Below, piece by piece: positions 33,518 to 42,766 of a stretch of DNA of 64,000 nt. Where the stretch lies: the NCBI RefSeq assembly GCF_028069655.1, contig NZ_JAMCOS010000001.1, forward strand, positions 3,626,001 to 3,690,000, written 5' to 3'. The position numbers were made by a program, and so were the translations under genes. Source of the DNA: Acidovorax sp. NCPPB 4044. GTDB taxonomy: Bacteria > Pseudomonadota > Gammaproteobacteria > Burkholderiales > Burkholderiaceae_C. Position 1 is the first letter of the stretch. Each line of letters opens with the position of its first letter. A model generated the notes under the pieces. It saw only the letters and a list, made by a program, of their open reading frames with translations, was not told where the DNA came from and did not search any database.

Positions 33518-33936
33518 GGCGTACCTCCCATGGATGGCGGCGCTGGTGGCGCCGCTGCCTGGCCGCTGAAGCGGCGAATGGCAGATGACAGGATCTGCTG
33601 CGCGCCGCCGCCCACCGCAAAGGCGCTCCCGAGCAGCAAAGACTCAGGCACGGCCGCGATCAGCATGGCGAGGGGCGTGAGGTAGCCCGCCGTCAAACTG
33701 CTGGCGAATGCCACAGCGATACGGCGGACGGTTGTTCGTGCCAGCTCGCGCCAGGTGTCGCTCGATCCAGGCACGCTGTCGAGCAGGATGATCGCCACCA
33801 GCGCCCCCGCGAAACCAGCGATAAGCAGATCCACGCGCAACCCGAGTGGGACGCCAAAGACGGTCAACGCCGACGTGGAGACGGCAGCAGTGGCCACCGT
33901 GATGATGCCTGCAGCGCTGGAGGTGGGCTCAGGCAT
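33514..33936 (-). CDS. Putative phage holin or holin-associated membrane protein
   Basis: 140 aa with an N-terminal hydrophobic segment (about residues 8-28), a second at 36-54 and a third at about 85-108, and a proline-rich tail (AAAPPAPPSMGGTP). First gene of the lysis cassette after a strong terminator. Size and place fit a holin, but no diagnostic motif is visible; either this or the next gene may be the actual hole former. Confidence 0.55.
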   Translation of the reverse strand: MPEPTSSAAGIITVATAAVSTSALTVFGVPLGLRVDLLIAGFAGALVAIILLDSVPGSSDTWRELARTTVRRIAVAFASSLTAGYLTPLAMLIAAVPESLLLGSAFAVGGGAQQILSSAIRRFSGQAAAPPAPPSMGGTP

Positions 33937-33953
33937 AGGGAGGCCCTCCAGGC

Positions 33954-33978
33954 GTAAAAAAACCCGCAGGAGCGGGCT
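33954..33978 (-). terminator. Rho-independent terminator before the lysis cassette
   Basis: On the minus strand AGCCCGC (33978 down) pairs with GCGGGTT over a short loop and is followed by a run of seven T. It lies between the SGNH gene and the holin gene, so the lysis genes need readthrough or their own promoter. Confidence 0.75.
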
Positions 33979-33999
33979 CAGAAATGCAAGTGCGCATGG

Positions 34000-34683
34000 T
34001 CATGGACAAGCCCTCTCAATCGCGGCGACAAGCAGCAGCGCAAGGCGGTCGCTGGCCTCCTGCGTACGGTGAACGTTGTCACGCACGTCGGTCGGGCCGC
34101 GGTAGTCCTGGCCCCACCCTGCATGCTGCAGGCCCAGCTCGGCGGCCACGGCCCGCGTCACGGCATCGAGCTGCCGGCGGCGCTCGATGCGCTCGAGCGT
34201 GAACAAGTCCGCCACGGGCAGGTCCACCAGACCCGTCAGCACGGGCAGCCGGCCCTCTGCCTGGATCACCTGGATGACCTGGCGCAGATCGGCTTCGAAG
34301 CGCTTGGGCGTGCGCATCTCCAGTGCATCGTTGACGCCCAGCCCGAGCACCACCACGCGCCCCTGCCGGCGCACGTCCGCAAAGCGCGGCTGCGGGCCCA
34401 GTGGAAACGCATCGGCCGGCGCCCCTGGCCAGGGCTCCCGATAGCCGACCACCAGCGCGTCAAGATCCAGCCCGGTCGCGGAGTGGTCCTGCACGGTCCA
34501 GCCAGGCCGCGCGGCCTGCAGCGACTGCACCAGGGAGACGGGCAAGCCCGGCGAGCGCGCGATGCTGTCCGCGAAGATGTCCACGCTGACCGGCTCGGGG
34601 GGCTGCGCCTGGCTCGCGCCGTCGCTCCCGCCACCGCAGCCAGTGAGCAGGATGACCAGGGCGAAGATCAAGGCCAGCGTCAT
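34000..34683 (-). CDS. SGNH/GDSL-type lipoprotein hydrolase in the tail module
   Basis: 227 aa. The N-terminus is a lipoprotein signal with lipobox LLTGC (residues 12-16) followed by a glycine/serine linker. The hydrolase block has FADSIA (nucleophile serine), LGLGVNDAL (Gly-Asn) and a final DNVHRT with the Asp-X-X-His pair. So a complete Ser-His-Asp esterase triad is likely. Its place next to tail fibre genes suggests surface-polysaccharide deacetylation, either in the virion or, as a lipoprotein, on the lysogen surface to change phage receptors. It overlaps the next upstream gene by four bases. Confidence 0.75.
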   Translation of the reverse strand: MTLALIFALVILLTGCGGGSDGASQAQPPEPVSVDIFADSIARSPGLPVSLVQSLQAARPGWTVQDHSATGLDLDALVVGYREPWPGAPADAFPLGPQPRFADVRRQGRVVVLGLGVNDALEMRTPKRFEADLRQVIQVIQAEGRLPVLTGLVDLPVADLFTLERIERRRQLDAVTRAVAAELGLQHAGWGQDYRGPTDVRDNVHRTQEASDRLALLLVAAIERACP

Positions 34684-35102
34684 GGGCGTTCCTCTGCCGC
34701 GACCGGCTGGCCCACGATGGCCTGCGCATCAATGTCATGCCCCGCATCGTGCAGGATGGCCAAGCCGGCCGGGAGGTCTGGGTTGTCCAGATCGATCCAC
34801 TTGCGCACGCTCGCATCGCGCACCACGGCCCGCACCGTGGGGGTCTCGTCGGCGAGGATCGCCCACTTCGCCGCGCCGAACCTGTCATAGAACGCGCCCA
34901 CGCTGATGCGCCGGCCGAGGTCCGGCGAGGGCACAGGCCCGAGCATGGGCATACCCGCACCGTTGAGGCCCAGGTAAGGGCGGCCGATGCCGTCCGTGCC
35001 CGGGTCTTCGGGCACCTGGACATAGCCCTCGGCATCGATCACGCCCGTCGTACGTTGCACCCCTGCGAGCACACCGTTTTGCACAAAGATGTAGATGGTC
35101 AT
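34680..35102 (-). CDS. Tail-associated protein of unknown function
   Basis: 140 aa from the ATG at 35102 (MTIYIFVQNGVLAGVQRTTG); the frame continues upstream without a start signal. Coupled by ATGA to the SGNH gene. It begins with a beta-rich part and ends with a helical part (DLDNPDLPAGLAILHDAGHD). Position after the fibre gene suggests a fibre tip or fibre assembly protein. Confidence 0.5.
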   Translation of the reverse strand: MTIYIFVQNGVLAGVQRTTGVIDAEGYVQVPEDPGTDGIGRPYLGLNGAGMPMLGPVPSPDLGRRISVGAFYDRFGAAKWAILADETPTVRAVVRDASVRKWIDLDNPDLPAGLAILHDAGHDIDAQAIVGQPVAAEERP

Positions 35103-35107
35103 GTAGG

Positions 35108-35392
35108 TCACCAGAGTTCGATAACGATCCAAGAAATTTCCACGTTGCCGCCCGTAGCGCTGCCCGAGAACGTGAGCTGCGATGCACTGAGCGACACCTG
35201 GAACGTGCCGTAGGTCTGGGTGGAACTTGAAGACTCCTGCCCGTTCGCGGGCGTCCATCCGCAGATCAAGACGCTGCTCTTGGCAGGGTCGACGGTGGAG
35301 ATCGCGACAGTGAGCGAGCCCGCTGCGTTGCCCACCGCCACCCCGGCCTGCCAGCTCTTGACACCGGCTGGCGTTGCGATTGCCGTAGCCAT
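35108..35392 (-). CDS. Small beta-rich tail protein
   Basis: 94 aa from the ATG at 35392. Serine/threonine-rich beta pattern (SLTVAISTVDPAKSSVLICG, SQLTFSGSATGGNVEISW) like a receptor-binding or fibre tip domain. It resembles the next gene (35392-35691) in size and layout (SSVLICGW versus CRLVLLGI), so the two may be duplicated tip modules. Function inferred from position only. Confidence 0.5.
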   Translation of the reverse strand: MATAIATPAGVKSWQAGVAVGNAAGSLTVAISTVDPAKSSVLICGWTPANGQESSSSTQTYGTFQVSLSASQLTFSGSATGGNVEISWIVIELW

Positions 35393-35691
35393 CAGTACAC
35401 CTCCTCGATCTGCCACGACACCGTGCAACCCGGATTGGCCCCGGGCACGGCGGTGCGCGTCACCTCAAGCGTCGTTGCGTTGAGAAACCGGATGCGGCCA
35501 GCGCCGACGTACTCCCCGGTGTAAGCATTGGTATCGCGAATGCCAAGCAGCACGAGGCGGCACTTGGAGATGTCCACCGATGAAATCGTGATGGACCAAA
35601 CGCGCGTGCTGTTGGCGCCGCTGCTGTTGGTGCCGCGCTGGACCACCTTGACGCCCGAGCCGCGAAGCGCGGTGTAGCTTTGCTGGGCCAT
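35392..35691 (-). CDS. Small beta-rich tail protein, paralogue-like neighbour
   Basis: 99 aa. ATG at 35691 overlaps the stop of the large fibre gene. Beta pattern WSITISSVDISKCRLVLLGI, then RIRFLNATTLEVTRT, ending SWQIEEVY, parallel to the ending SWIVIELW of the following gene. Probably another fibre tip or decoration protein. Confidence 0.5.
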   Translation of the reverse strand: MAQQSYTALRGSGVKVVQRGTNSSGANSTRVWSITISSVDISKCRLVLLGIRDTNAYTGEYVGAGRIRFLNATTLEVTRTAVPGANPGCTVSWQIEEVY

Positions 35692-37070
35692 CAGACGACC
35701 CCCCAGGTGTTGGTGGAAGCGTTGAAAAAGAAGTCGTAGCGCGTGTTGGCCCGGTTGAGCAGCACCGTGTCCCCAGCGGTGCCGAGCGAGAAGCCATTGC
35801 CCGCCACGGCGATGTCGCTGACGGCCACCGTGTTGTCGGCCCGGGCATTGGTGACGACCGCGAACGTGTCGCCGTCCTGCGGCGTGGTCGGGATGCTCCA
35901 CGAGGCGGCCGAGCCGCTGAGCGCCGCGGCGATGACGTTGAGACGGTTGAGGCCGCGTGTGCTGTCCCCGTACATGTGGCCGCCGCTGACAGTGAGCGTG
36001 GACGTAGGCAGGACGCGCGCAGGCTTCCAGCGGCCCCAGGTGGCCCCGGTCTTGCGCCGTACGAAGTGCAGGCCGGACGCGGCGCCACTCGCGGCGCCTG
36101 GTGTTGCGGTCTGCGCCGCCCGCGCGGCAGCGCCGGCGCCGAAGCCCAGTGTCTCCACCACCCAATCGATGGTGTCGCCCCAGCCGGCGCTCGCGCTGTT
36201 GGCGGTCACGCACGGGAGGTGCGCGGCAGCGAAGGCGCTGTTGGCCGCACTGATGATGGTCACGGTGTTGAGCGGAGCGAGGTCCGCGTCGGCATAGGTG
36301 CCGGCCGCGATGGTCTGCACCCCTGCTGCCGCGCCGCTGGCCGCCAGGCCGAGCTGCCAGCTCGCCAGCGTGCCCGCGCCGCTGGTGGCGTTGATGGCAA
36401 GCGTCAGCTGGCCCGCAGCCCTGTCATGGGCCGTCACCGGGCCGGCCATCGAGATGGACGGATCGGCCGTGCTGGCCGCGCTGACGTACTGCCCGATGAC
36501 GAAGGATTTACCGGCCTCGATGGCAAAGGTCCGCGCGCCCAGGCCAATGGTCAGCGAGGTCGCGCTTGTCGCCGTGAAGCCGAACGCGGCCACGCTCACG
36601 GCGGTGTCGCGCGCGGCCTCCGCGCCGCTGCGTGCGTTGTTGGCAAGCGTGACCTGCTGGCCGGCCGCAGACAGTGCCGCCTCGGCGCCGATGCGGGCAG
36701 TGTTTGCCAGCCCGGCTTGCGTGGTGGCCGTGCCGGCCGCGCTCTCCGCGCCCTGGCGCGCGTTAGTGGCAAGCCCCGCTTGCGTGGTTGCCGTAGTGGC
36801 CGAGTTTCCGGCGGTGTTGCGGTAGCCCAGCGCCAAGACCGCCTCGTCGTATGCCCGATCACGGGCGGCCTCTGCATCGGCCGCACGCTCGTTTGCGAAC
36901 GATGCGTTGGAATAGGTGATCTGTGCATACGCATGCAATTCCGGGGCGACCGTGGATCGCCACCGGCTTGCCCAGTCGTAGGCCATGGTGTTGTAAGTGC
37001 CCAGTGCTCGATAGGACAGGGCTGGGAATTCCGGTATCGCGGATTGCGCGGGTACGGGTACTAATGGCAT
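35691..37070 (-). CDS. Tail fibre protein
   Basis: 459 aa. A short N-terminal attachment part, then an alanine-rich repeat region (about residues 60-150) with recurring units of the form TATTQAGLATNARQGAESA, typical of trimeric coiled fibre shafts, then beta-rich blocks and a C-terminal domain with GTAGDTVLLNRANTRYDFFF and NTWGVV at the end, as in phage side or central fibres. It should carry host recognition. One copy of the 16-bp palindrome (36923-36938) lies in the N-terminal coding region. Confidence 0.7.
   Translation of the reverse strand: MPLVPVPAQSAIPEFPALSYRALGTYNTMAYDWASRWRSTVAPELHAYAQITYSNASFANERAADAEAARDRAYDEAVLALGYRNTAGNSATTATTQAGLATNARQGAESAAGTATTQAGLANTARIGAEAALSAAGQQVTLANNARSGAEAARDTAVSVAAFGFTATSATSLTIGLGARTFAIEAGKSFVIGQYVSAASTADPSISMAGPVTAHDRAAGQLTLAINATSGAGTLASWQLGLAASGAAAGVQTIAAGTYADADLAPLNTVTIISAANSAFAAAHLPCVTANSASAGWGDTIDWVVETLGFGAGAAARAAQTATPGAASGAASGLHFVRRKTGATWGRWKPARVLPTSTLTVSGGHMYGDSTRGLNRLNVIAAALSGSAASWSIPTTPQDGDTFAVVTNARADNTVAVSDIAVAGNGFSLGTAGDTVLLNRANTRYDFFFNASTNTWGVV
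36923..36938. repeat. Dispersed prophage palindrome, site 3 (GTGCATACGCATGCAA)
   Basis: 15 of 16 to the consensus. Inside the tail fibre gene; on the minus strand it encodes LHAYAQ. Confidence 0.6.
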
Positions 37071-37071
37071 A

Positions 37072-38007
37072 TCAAACGGCCCCTCTCACTTTGACTGTCA
37101 ACCTTGCTTCTTTGGCGTTCTCCGCCCGAACCTTGCCCGTAACCAAACCGACCCCCGACAGGTATTCATAGCCAGGGGTATCGGTGGCAGACACGGACAC
37201 AGGCACATCCAAAATCCGCTTAAGTACGGCTGTTGCATAGACCGCTTGGGACGCGTTGATCACGCAGCTGAACGACAGGTCGATAGCGGCATAGCGCTTC
37301 TGGATGCGCCACGTACCATCGGGGAACGACTCGATGTAGCTATAGCTCTTGGGCTCAGCCTCGGCGCCATACTCCGTCCCTCCGCTACCCGTCCCCGCCA
37401 GGTCAAGCCACTCCCCGATGTGAATGGTTCCCACCCCGACGGTTGTTGTCGCGGCGCCGGTGAGCGTCACAGTCACTTCCGCAGTGGGGGACAAAGGGAT
37501 GTCGCGAAGCTCCAACTGATCGCGCTTGCCCAATGGCTCGAACAGCAATTCCCACAAGCCCAGGGCTTGCTCCCACAGTTCGACATCGACTGCCTTGGTG
37601 ATCGCCCCACCAGGTGCATCGCGCACCGTGATGGCGGCCCGATCGGACTGCAGACCATCCAGGCGCACGTCACGGAAAAATCCGGGCTGCATCACATAGG
37701 TAAGCGCTCCGGTTGCCTGCGCAGGCGTCGACGAATAGTCGTCAAAGGGCGCAAATCGATTGCTCGGAGCCTTGTACTTCCAATATTCCGGATCGCGCTC
37801 GGGCGGAATATTGCGGCCGTTGGCCACCTGTACACACGTGTAGATCGCGTGATTGCTCACGCGCTCCGCCTGAAGTACATAGTTGCCCCCGGCCACCCAA
37901 GCCGCTTCGCCACGCGCAGGATCTGGCTCAGGCACGGTAGTGCCTGGCTTGACCATGTCGGCGGTGATCTGGAGCGGCACCAGCACGCTCACGCTTGCGT
38001 ATCTCAT
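37072..38007 (-). CDS. Phage tail/baseplate protein
   Basis: 311 aa, first gene after the tape measure in transcription order. N-terminal VSNHAIYTCVQVANGRNIPP and DPEYWKY are patterns I associate with the carbohydrate-binding-like segment of phage distal tail proteins. The rest is beta-rich (AVYATAVLKRILDVPVSVS). Lambda order would place distal tail, tip or hub proteins here. A specific role is not assignable. Confidence 0.6.
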   Translation of the reverse strand: MRYASVSVLVPLQITADMVKPGTTVPEPDPARGEAAWVAGGNYVLQAERVSNHAIYTCVQVANGRNIPPERDPEYWKYKAPSNRFAPFDDYSSTPAQATGALTYVMQPGFFRDVRLDGLQSDRAAITVRDAPGGAITKAVDVELWEQALGLWELLFEPLGKRDQLELRDIPLSPTAEVTVTLTGAATTTVGVGTIHIGEWLDLAGTGSGGTEYGAEAEPKSYSYIESFPDGTWRIQKRYAAIDLSFSCVINASQAVYATAVLKRILDVPVSVSATDTPGYEYLSGVGLVTGKVRAENAKEARLTVKVRGAV

Positions 38008-38016
38008 AGCATCCCC

Positions 38017-41000
38017 TCAAGTCGTTGACACCGGACGCATGCGAAACGCGTAGCCCTCAAAGCTGCGCTCCAGCATTTCCGCGATGTCTGCCCGGCTGGT
38101 GTTTCCGCCGTCGATTTTTTCGCCCAGCTGGCTGATGCCCAGAGCAATCCTCTGGAGCACCTCTGCCACGTCCGGACCTGCGATCTGACCTCCGGTGCGC
38201 AGCATGCTGCGCGTGTCGCTGGCGGTATAGATCCGCGCTGGAGGCATGTAGGCCAGTTCTGGCCCTTGCTCCCCGACCACTGCCCACCCTCCAAGGTGGT
38301 CACCTCCAGCGGCAAACGCGGGGATACCCACGCTGGCCGCAGCCTTGACCCAATCAGATTCGAAGTAGCCGCTCAACAAATGGAGGTCGTTGAGGGTGCC
38401 GCCCGCAGCCTGAACGGCAGCGAGCAGACCCCGCAGATCCCCAGTCCCGTCGAACGCGTGGTACACGGGCGCCAAGCCATCCAGGCGGTCAATCACCGCT
38501 TGGTCTATGACAGGCTCATACCCCACCCCCGCCGTGCCGTAGCTGACGACCCGGTTGTATCGAGCCGGCTGCGCCACCTGCGCGCCGCCAGTGCCTCCAC
38601 CCCACGAGGCGCCACCATCGGCAGGTGCGTCCAATCGCACTGGCGCCTTGGTGTTGTCACCTATGGGGGCGACCATCGCATCGCGCAGATCACGTAGGGC
38701 TTGAGCAACCGACAACGTCGCTTCGATCTCGCCACGGGACAAAGCAATTTGCTCCTTCCAATAGTCGAGTTGGTCGTCCAGCAGTTGGATCTGCTGTTCA
38801 AGCGCCTGCTGCTGCTGTTGCGCAGCCGTCAGCTGCTTACCGCCCGCTGCCTCCAGCGTTGCCAGTTGCCCGGCGAGAATGAGCCGATCCCGATCCAGTT
38901 CGTACTGGGTGGCATAGTTGTTGGCGTTGAGCCCACCCCGCGCCGCCGCTATGGCCTCGGTCAGGGAACCGCTGTCTGGCCCCTGGCCACCCGCCAGCAC
39001 GCGCTGCACCGCGTCCTCGATGAAGACCCAGCCTTGAGCAGCTTGCATTGCCGCCGTGCTGGTCACCTCGCCACGCAGCGCAACCACCGCGCCGTGCGCA
39101 ATGTCCACTACGCGGTCCCACATCGAGACCGCCTCTGCGGCAGCGGTTCGCGACACCTCAAGCACCTTGCGTTGGGCTTCGGTCGCGCGCTCCAGTGCCG
39201 CATAGGCCTTGTCCACCTTGCCGCGGGCTGCAGCCTCAGCTTCCTCATGCTTGCGCTCCGCCTCCGCCTGCGCCTCCTGGCGTTGTCGCTCGGCTTCAGC
39301 GGCAGCTTTGGCAGCATCCTCTGCCGCCCAGGTAGTGGTAGCCAGGAGAGCCATGGCTGGGTCCAGGGCCTGCAACGCGTAATACTCCTTCCAGCGCCGC
39401 AGCTCTAGTGCCTCTTGCTCCTTGCCTTGCGCGATAAGAAGCCTTTGCTCCAAGTCCCAGCGCGTATCTGCAATCTCTTGCTTGCGCCGGGCCGCATCCT
39501 CTTCCGCAGCTGCGCTGTCTGCTGCCTCTTTGGTCAGGCCTGCAAAGGCACCGCTGAGTTGCAGCAGCATGGCAATGGCTTTGCGCCCTTCCTCCGTGTT
39601 TTCGTCCTGCGCGTCAATGAGGGCCCGGTACTGCGCGCGCGCATCGCTGGCGTCGATGTCAGGTAGCTCGATGTCGATGGTCGCGAGCTGTTTGCGCAGC
39701 TGCTCCTGCAGGTTGGCTTTTTGCTCCTCTTCGCTGAAAAAGTTTTGGTAGTAGCTGCTCAGGTTGCTCTGCAACTGCGTGAACCCGCCGGATAGCTCAG
39801 CGATACCCGCGGCAGCATCGAACGACATGGCCGCCAAACCATCGAGTCCCATGGACTTGAGCGACGCCTTGAATTGAGTCACCCCTGTGATCTGTGCGTT
39901 GATAGCCAGCAGCAATGCATCGACCGCTTCGCCGGTCAGCGCCTCAGCATCCACGTCGATCATCTTTTTGATCGTGTCAGGGATGTCGGTGACAGACTGC
40001 AGCGCCTGAATGGTCCCCTGCTTCAGATCCAGAGCGAAATTGCCAAGTGCCGTCTCCAGATCGGGCGAGTTCGTGCTGAATTTTTCATACAGGGTGCCAG
40101 CGTAGTTGTCCCCCTGGCCCGACTCACCGAATCGCGCGCCGTTGCTGAGCAAGCCTCCTGCGAACACGCCGCCACGGCCTTTTTCGCTGGTTTCCAGGCC
40201 GGCCCAAAAGCCGGCCACAGTGACCTGCGAGCCCAAAGCCTTGAGCATGTCGCCAATGCTCTGAGCGGTGCCCGAGACCGCCTTGCGGATTGCATCCTCC
40301 TGCGCAACGGGATCGCCTTCCATTCGGTAGGCCTGGCCGTCGGTCAGCGCAACACGCTGGCCGTTCGAGAAGTCGCGGTCGTACTGCTGCCCCTCGTAGG
40401 TATAGGTCTGGCCGCGACGCTGGTTCGTGACTTCGCCGTTGTATGACACGCCGAACTGACCACCGACCCGCGTTTCCCCTTTGAACGATCCGGCCAACGA
40501 CACCAATGCGCCAATGCCCAAGGCAATGGGGCCAAGAGCGCCCGCAATGGTTCCGAGGCCGCCCAAGATGTTGCCAGCGCCCATCGCGATACTGCCGGCA
40601 TCCAGCGCCCCGAACAGACCGGCCTCTCCGAAGAGCGCGCCGAATCCTGCGTTCAGACCCATTCCGAACGATCCACCACCGATGCCCAGCAGCGAGGAAA
40701 CATTGCCAAGACCGCCGGTCAGCGATGTGCCACCGCTCACCGCGCCAGCAACACCACCAACACCCCCGGTCAGGCCCAGCAGCTGGCCCACGATGCGCAC
40801 GACAAAGGGCTGTGCAAAGGCTTTGTACAGCGTGTCCGCCACGGTCGTTTTGAACGTGGTGGCCAGAGACTTCGTGAACGACTTCCAGCTGCTACCGCCG
40901 CTGTTGAGCATGTCTGCAAAGCCCTGCCGGAAAATGTCGTCGTACTGTTTGACGGCATCCTTCCAAGCACCGGCTTGCTCCTCTACCGCCTTTGCAATGG

Positions 41001-42762
41001 CCGTGCGGTCGAACTTGATACCCAACAGATCGTTGCGCTCTTTCAGCAGCACGATCTCGGCCTGCAACGCGATCTGCTCGCGCGTCATCGTGCCGCTGAT
41101 GGCCGCCTGACGCTCCAGCTCGGCCAGCGTCGCCTCCTTTGTAGCGATGGTCGAAGCATTACGGGCCCGGATGATGGCGAGCTGGCCGGCTTCGGTGAGA
41201 CCGATCAATTCGATTTCATCGCGCAGGGTTTTGTTCTGCTCGGTCAATGGGCTCAGCGCCTGCTCCAGGGTCTGCGCCATCTTGAGGCGCTCGACCCGGG
41301 CCGCCTCCAACTGCTTTTGCTCCTCCCTATGCGCGATCACTTGCTTTTCGGACGCGTACATTTCTTGAAGCCGCACACCGATCAGAGCGGCCTCGTCCGC
41401 CTTGAGTTTGACCTTTCCGGTGCGCAGCTGTTCCAGGACTTCCAATGCCGTCTTGTCGGCCTCCGTCAGCTTCTCACCCGATGCCAATTCCAGTTGATTG
41501 GCAGAGGTGCGTTTGTTGATGGAGTCCAGCAGCGCGTCAATAGGCTCCTTCGCTTCCTTGCTGGCCTTCGTGTTTTGCTCCAGCACATTGGTGAAGTCGA
41601 GTTTTCCCCTAGCCTTCTCCGCGACGCTCCCCGTGGACTCGATTTCCCCCATACGCGCGCGGATGCGGCTCCCCAACGTTTCCTCGTTGAAAGCCGCAGC
41701 CACCGAGTCGCCAAGATCCTTGACGATGGCCCCAGCCTGCGACGCGCCGGCCCTGAGACTGTCCAGCGCGCCGCCAAAGTCGCCGCGAAGCACCTTGCCT
41801 ACCGCCTCCCCTACCCCACCGAAATAAGCGGCCCCAGCGGCCGCGTAAGCACCAAGGCTCTCGGCCATCAGCTTGACGCCCCGGATCACGTAGGTGGCTG
41901 CATCCGCCACGTAGGTCAGACCCGTTATGGCATCCTTGGTCCAGCGCGCAATGCTGCCGTCCGCAGCCAGGCGCCGCACTTCGTCGCGCATGCCCCCGGC
42001 CCCATTCATCACATCCAGCAGCGCCTGCGCGCCCAGGTCCAGCGCGGGAATCATGCCGTTGGCCAATTCCTTTTTCCAGGCATCGCCGCTGGTGGACAAA
42101 CGTGTGAGGTTGTCGTCCAGGTTTGCCGCAGCAGCAGCCTGCTCGGTGGTGACCTTGGCCTGCAGCTCGCCAACGCTGGCCAAGTCGGTCAAGAAGGGCA
42201 GCATTGCAGCGCCTTGCTTGCCATACAACGCCATGGCGACGGCCGATTTACCGGTGCCATCCTCAAATTCAGACATGGCCTTCGCCACGGCTTGCATCTG
42301 GTCTTCCGGCCGCATCGACTTGAATTTGTCGAAGTCGAGGCCCAATGCCTCGATGGCTTTGCCAGTGCCTTTGCTTTCCTCCGTGGCTCCCGCCAGGTTG
42401 CTGGCCAACTTGTTCATGGCCGAGCCGATCTGCTCAGGCCCCATGTTGTTGAATTTGCCGACTGCCATCAGCGCCGAGAGCGACTCCACCGTCGCGCCCG
42501 TCTGCATGCGCAGATCATCGAGTGCGGCACCGGTCTCTATGGCACCGGTCAAAATGCCCTTGAATGCCGCAATGGTGAAGCCCGCAGCCAAGCCGCCAGC
42601 GATGGCGCCGGCAGTTGTTGCCAAGCCAGTCTTGAGCCCATCCATCGTGTCCTGGATGCGCTTGCTGGCGGCAAGCGCGGCCTGCTCGCTCTTGTCCATG
42701 CCTCCCGTGAATTGGGCGTAGTCAAGCCCAAGGCTGACGACAAGCGAGCCGAGTGCGGACAT
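38017..42762 (-). CDS. Tape measure protein
   Basis: 1581 aa from the ATG at 42762 (MSALGSLVVSLGLDYAQFTG). Early helical/hydrophobic region (TTAGAIAGGLAAGFTIAAFKG), long coiled-coil stretches (about residues 400-560 and 1080-1290), and a central glycine-rich hydrophobic part (about 670-770), as in lambda-type tape measures. The LDYAQFTGGMDKSEQAA opening is common in siphophage tape measures. Length sets tail length; at roughly 0.15 nm per residue a tail of about 230-240 nm is expected. It follows the frameshifted G/GT chaperones. Confidence 0.9.
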   Translation of the reverse strand: MSALGSLVVSLGLDYAQFTGGMDKSEQAALAASKRIQDTMDGLKTGLATTAGAIAGGLAAGFTIAAFKGILTGAIETGAALDDLRMQTGATVESLSALMAVGKFNNMGPEQIGSAMNKLASNLAGATEESKGTGKAIEALGLDFDKFKSMRPEDQMQAVAKAMSEFEDGTGKSAVAMALYGKQGAAMLPFLTDLASVGELQAKVTTEQAAAAANLDDNLTRLSTSGDAWKKELANGMIPALDLGAQALLDVMNGAGGMRDEVRRLAADGSIARWTKDAITGLTYVADAATYVIRGVKLMAESLGAYAAAGAAYFGGVGEAVGKVLRGDFGGALDSLRAGASQAGAIVKDLGDSVAAAFNEETLGSRIRARMGEIESTGSVAEKARGKLDFTNVLEQNTKASKEAKEPIDALLDSINKRTSANQLELASGEKLTEADKTALEVLEQLRTGKVKLKADEAALIGVRLQEMYASEKQVIAHREEQKQLEAARVERLKMAQTLEQALSPLTEQNKTLRDEIELIGLTEAGQLAIIRARNASTIATKEATLAELERQAAISGTMTREQIALQAEIVLLKERNDLLGIKFDRTAIAKAVEEQAGAWKDAVKQYDDIFRQGFADMLNSGGSSWKSFTKSLATTFKTTVADTLYKAFAQPFVVRIVGQLLGLTGGVGGVAGAVSGGTSLTGGLGNVSSLLGIGGGSFGMGLNAGFGALFGEAGLFGALDAGSIAMGAGNILGGLGTIAGALGPIALGIGALVSLAGSFKGETRVGGQFGVSYNGEVTNQRRGQTYTYEGQQYDRDFSNGQRVALTDGQAYRMEGDPVAQEDAIRKAVSGTAQSIGDMLKALGSQVTVAGFWAGLETSEKGRGGVFAGGLLSNGARFGESGQGDNYAGTLYEKFSTNSPDLETALGNFALDLKQGTIQALQSVTDIPDTIKKMIDVDAEALTGEAVDALLLAINAQITGVTQFKASLKSMGLDGLAAMSFDAAAGIAELSGGFTQLQSNLSSYYQNFFSEEEQKANLQEQLRKQLATIDIELPDIDASDARAQYRALIDAQDENTEEGRKAIAMLLQLSGAFAGLTKEAADSAAAEEDAARRKQEIADTRWDLEQRLLIAQGKEQEALELRRWKEYYALQALDPAMALLATTTWAAEDAAKAAAEAERQRQEAQAEAERKHEEAEAAARGKVDKAYAALERATEAQRKVLEVSRTAAAEAVSMWDRVVDIAHGAVVALRGEVTSTAAMQAAQGWVFIEDAVQRVLAGGQGPDSGSLTEAIAAARGGLNANNYATQYELDRDRLILAGQLATLEAAGGKQLTAAQQQQQALEQQIQLLDDQLDYWKEQIALSRGEIEATLSVAQALRDLRDAMVAPIGDNTKAPVRLDAPADGGASWGGGTGGAQVAQPARYNRVVSYGTAGVGYEPVIDQAVIDRLDGLAPVYHAFDGTGDLRGLLAAVQAAGGTLNDLHLLSGYFESDWVKAAASVGIPAFAAGGDHLGGWAVVGEQGPELAYMPPARIYTASDTRSMLRTGGQIAGPDVAEVLQRIALGISQLGEKIDGGNTSRADIAEMLERSFEGYAFRMRPVSTT

Positions 42763-42766
42763 AGTT

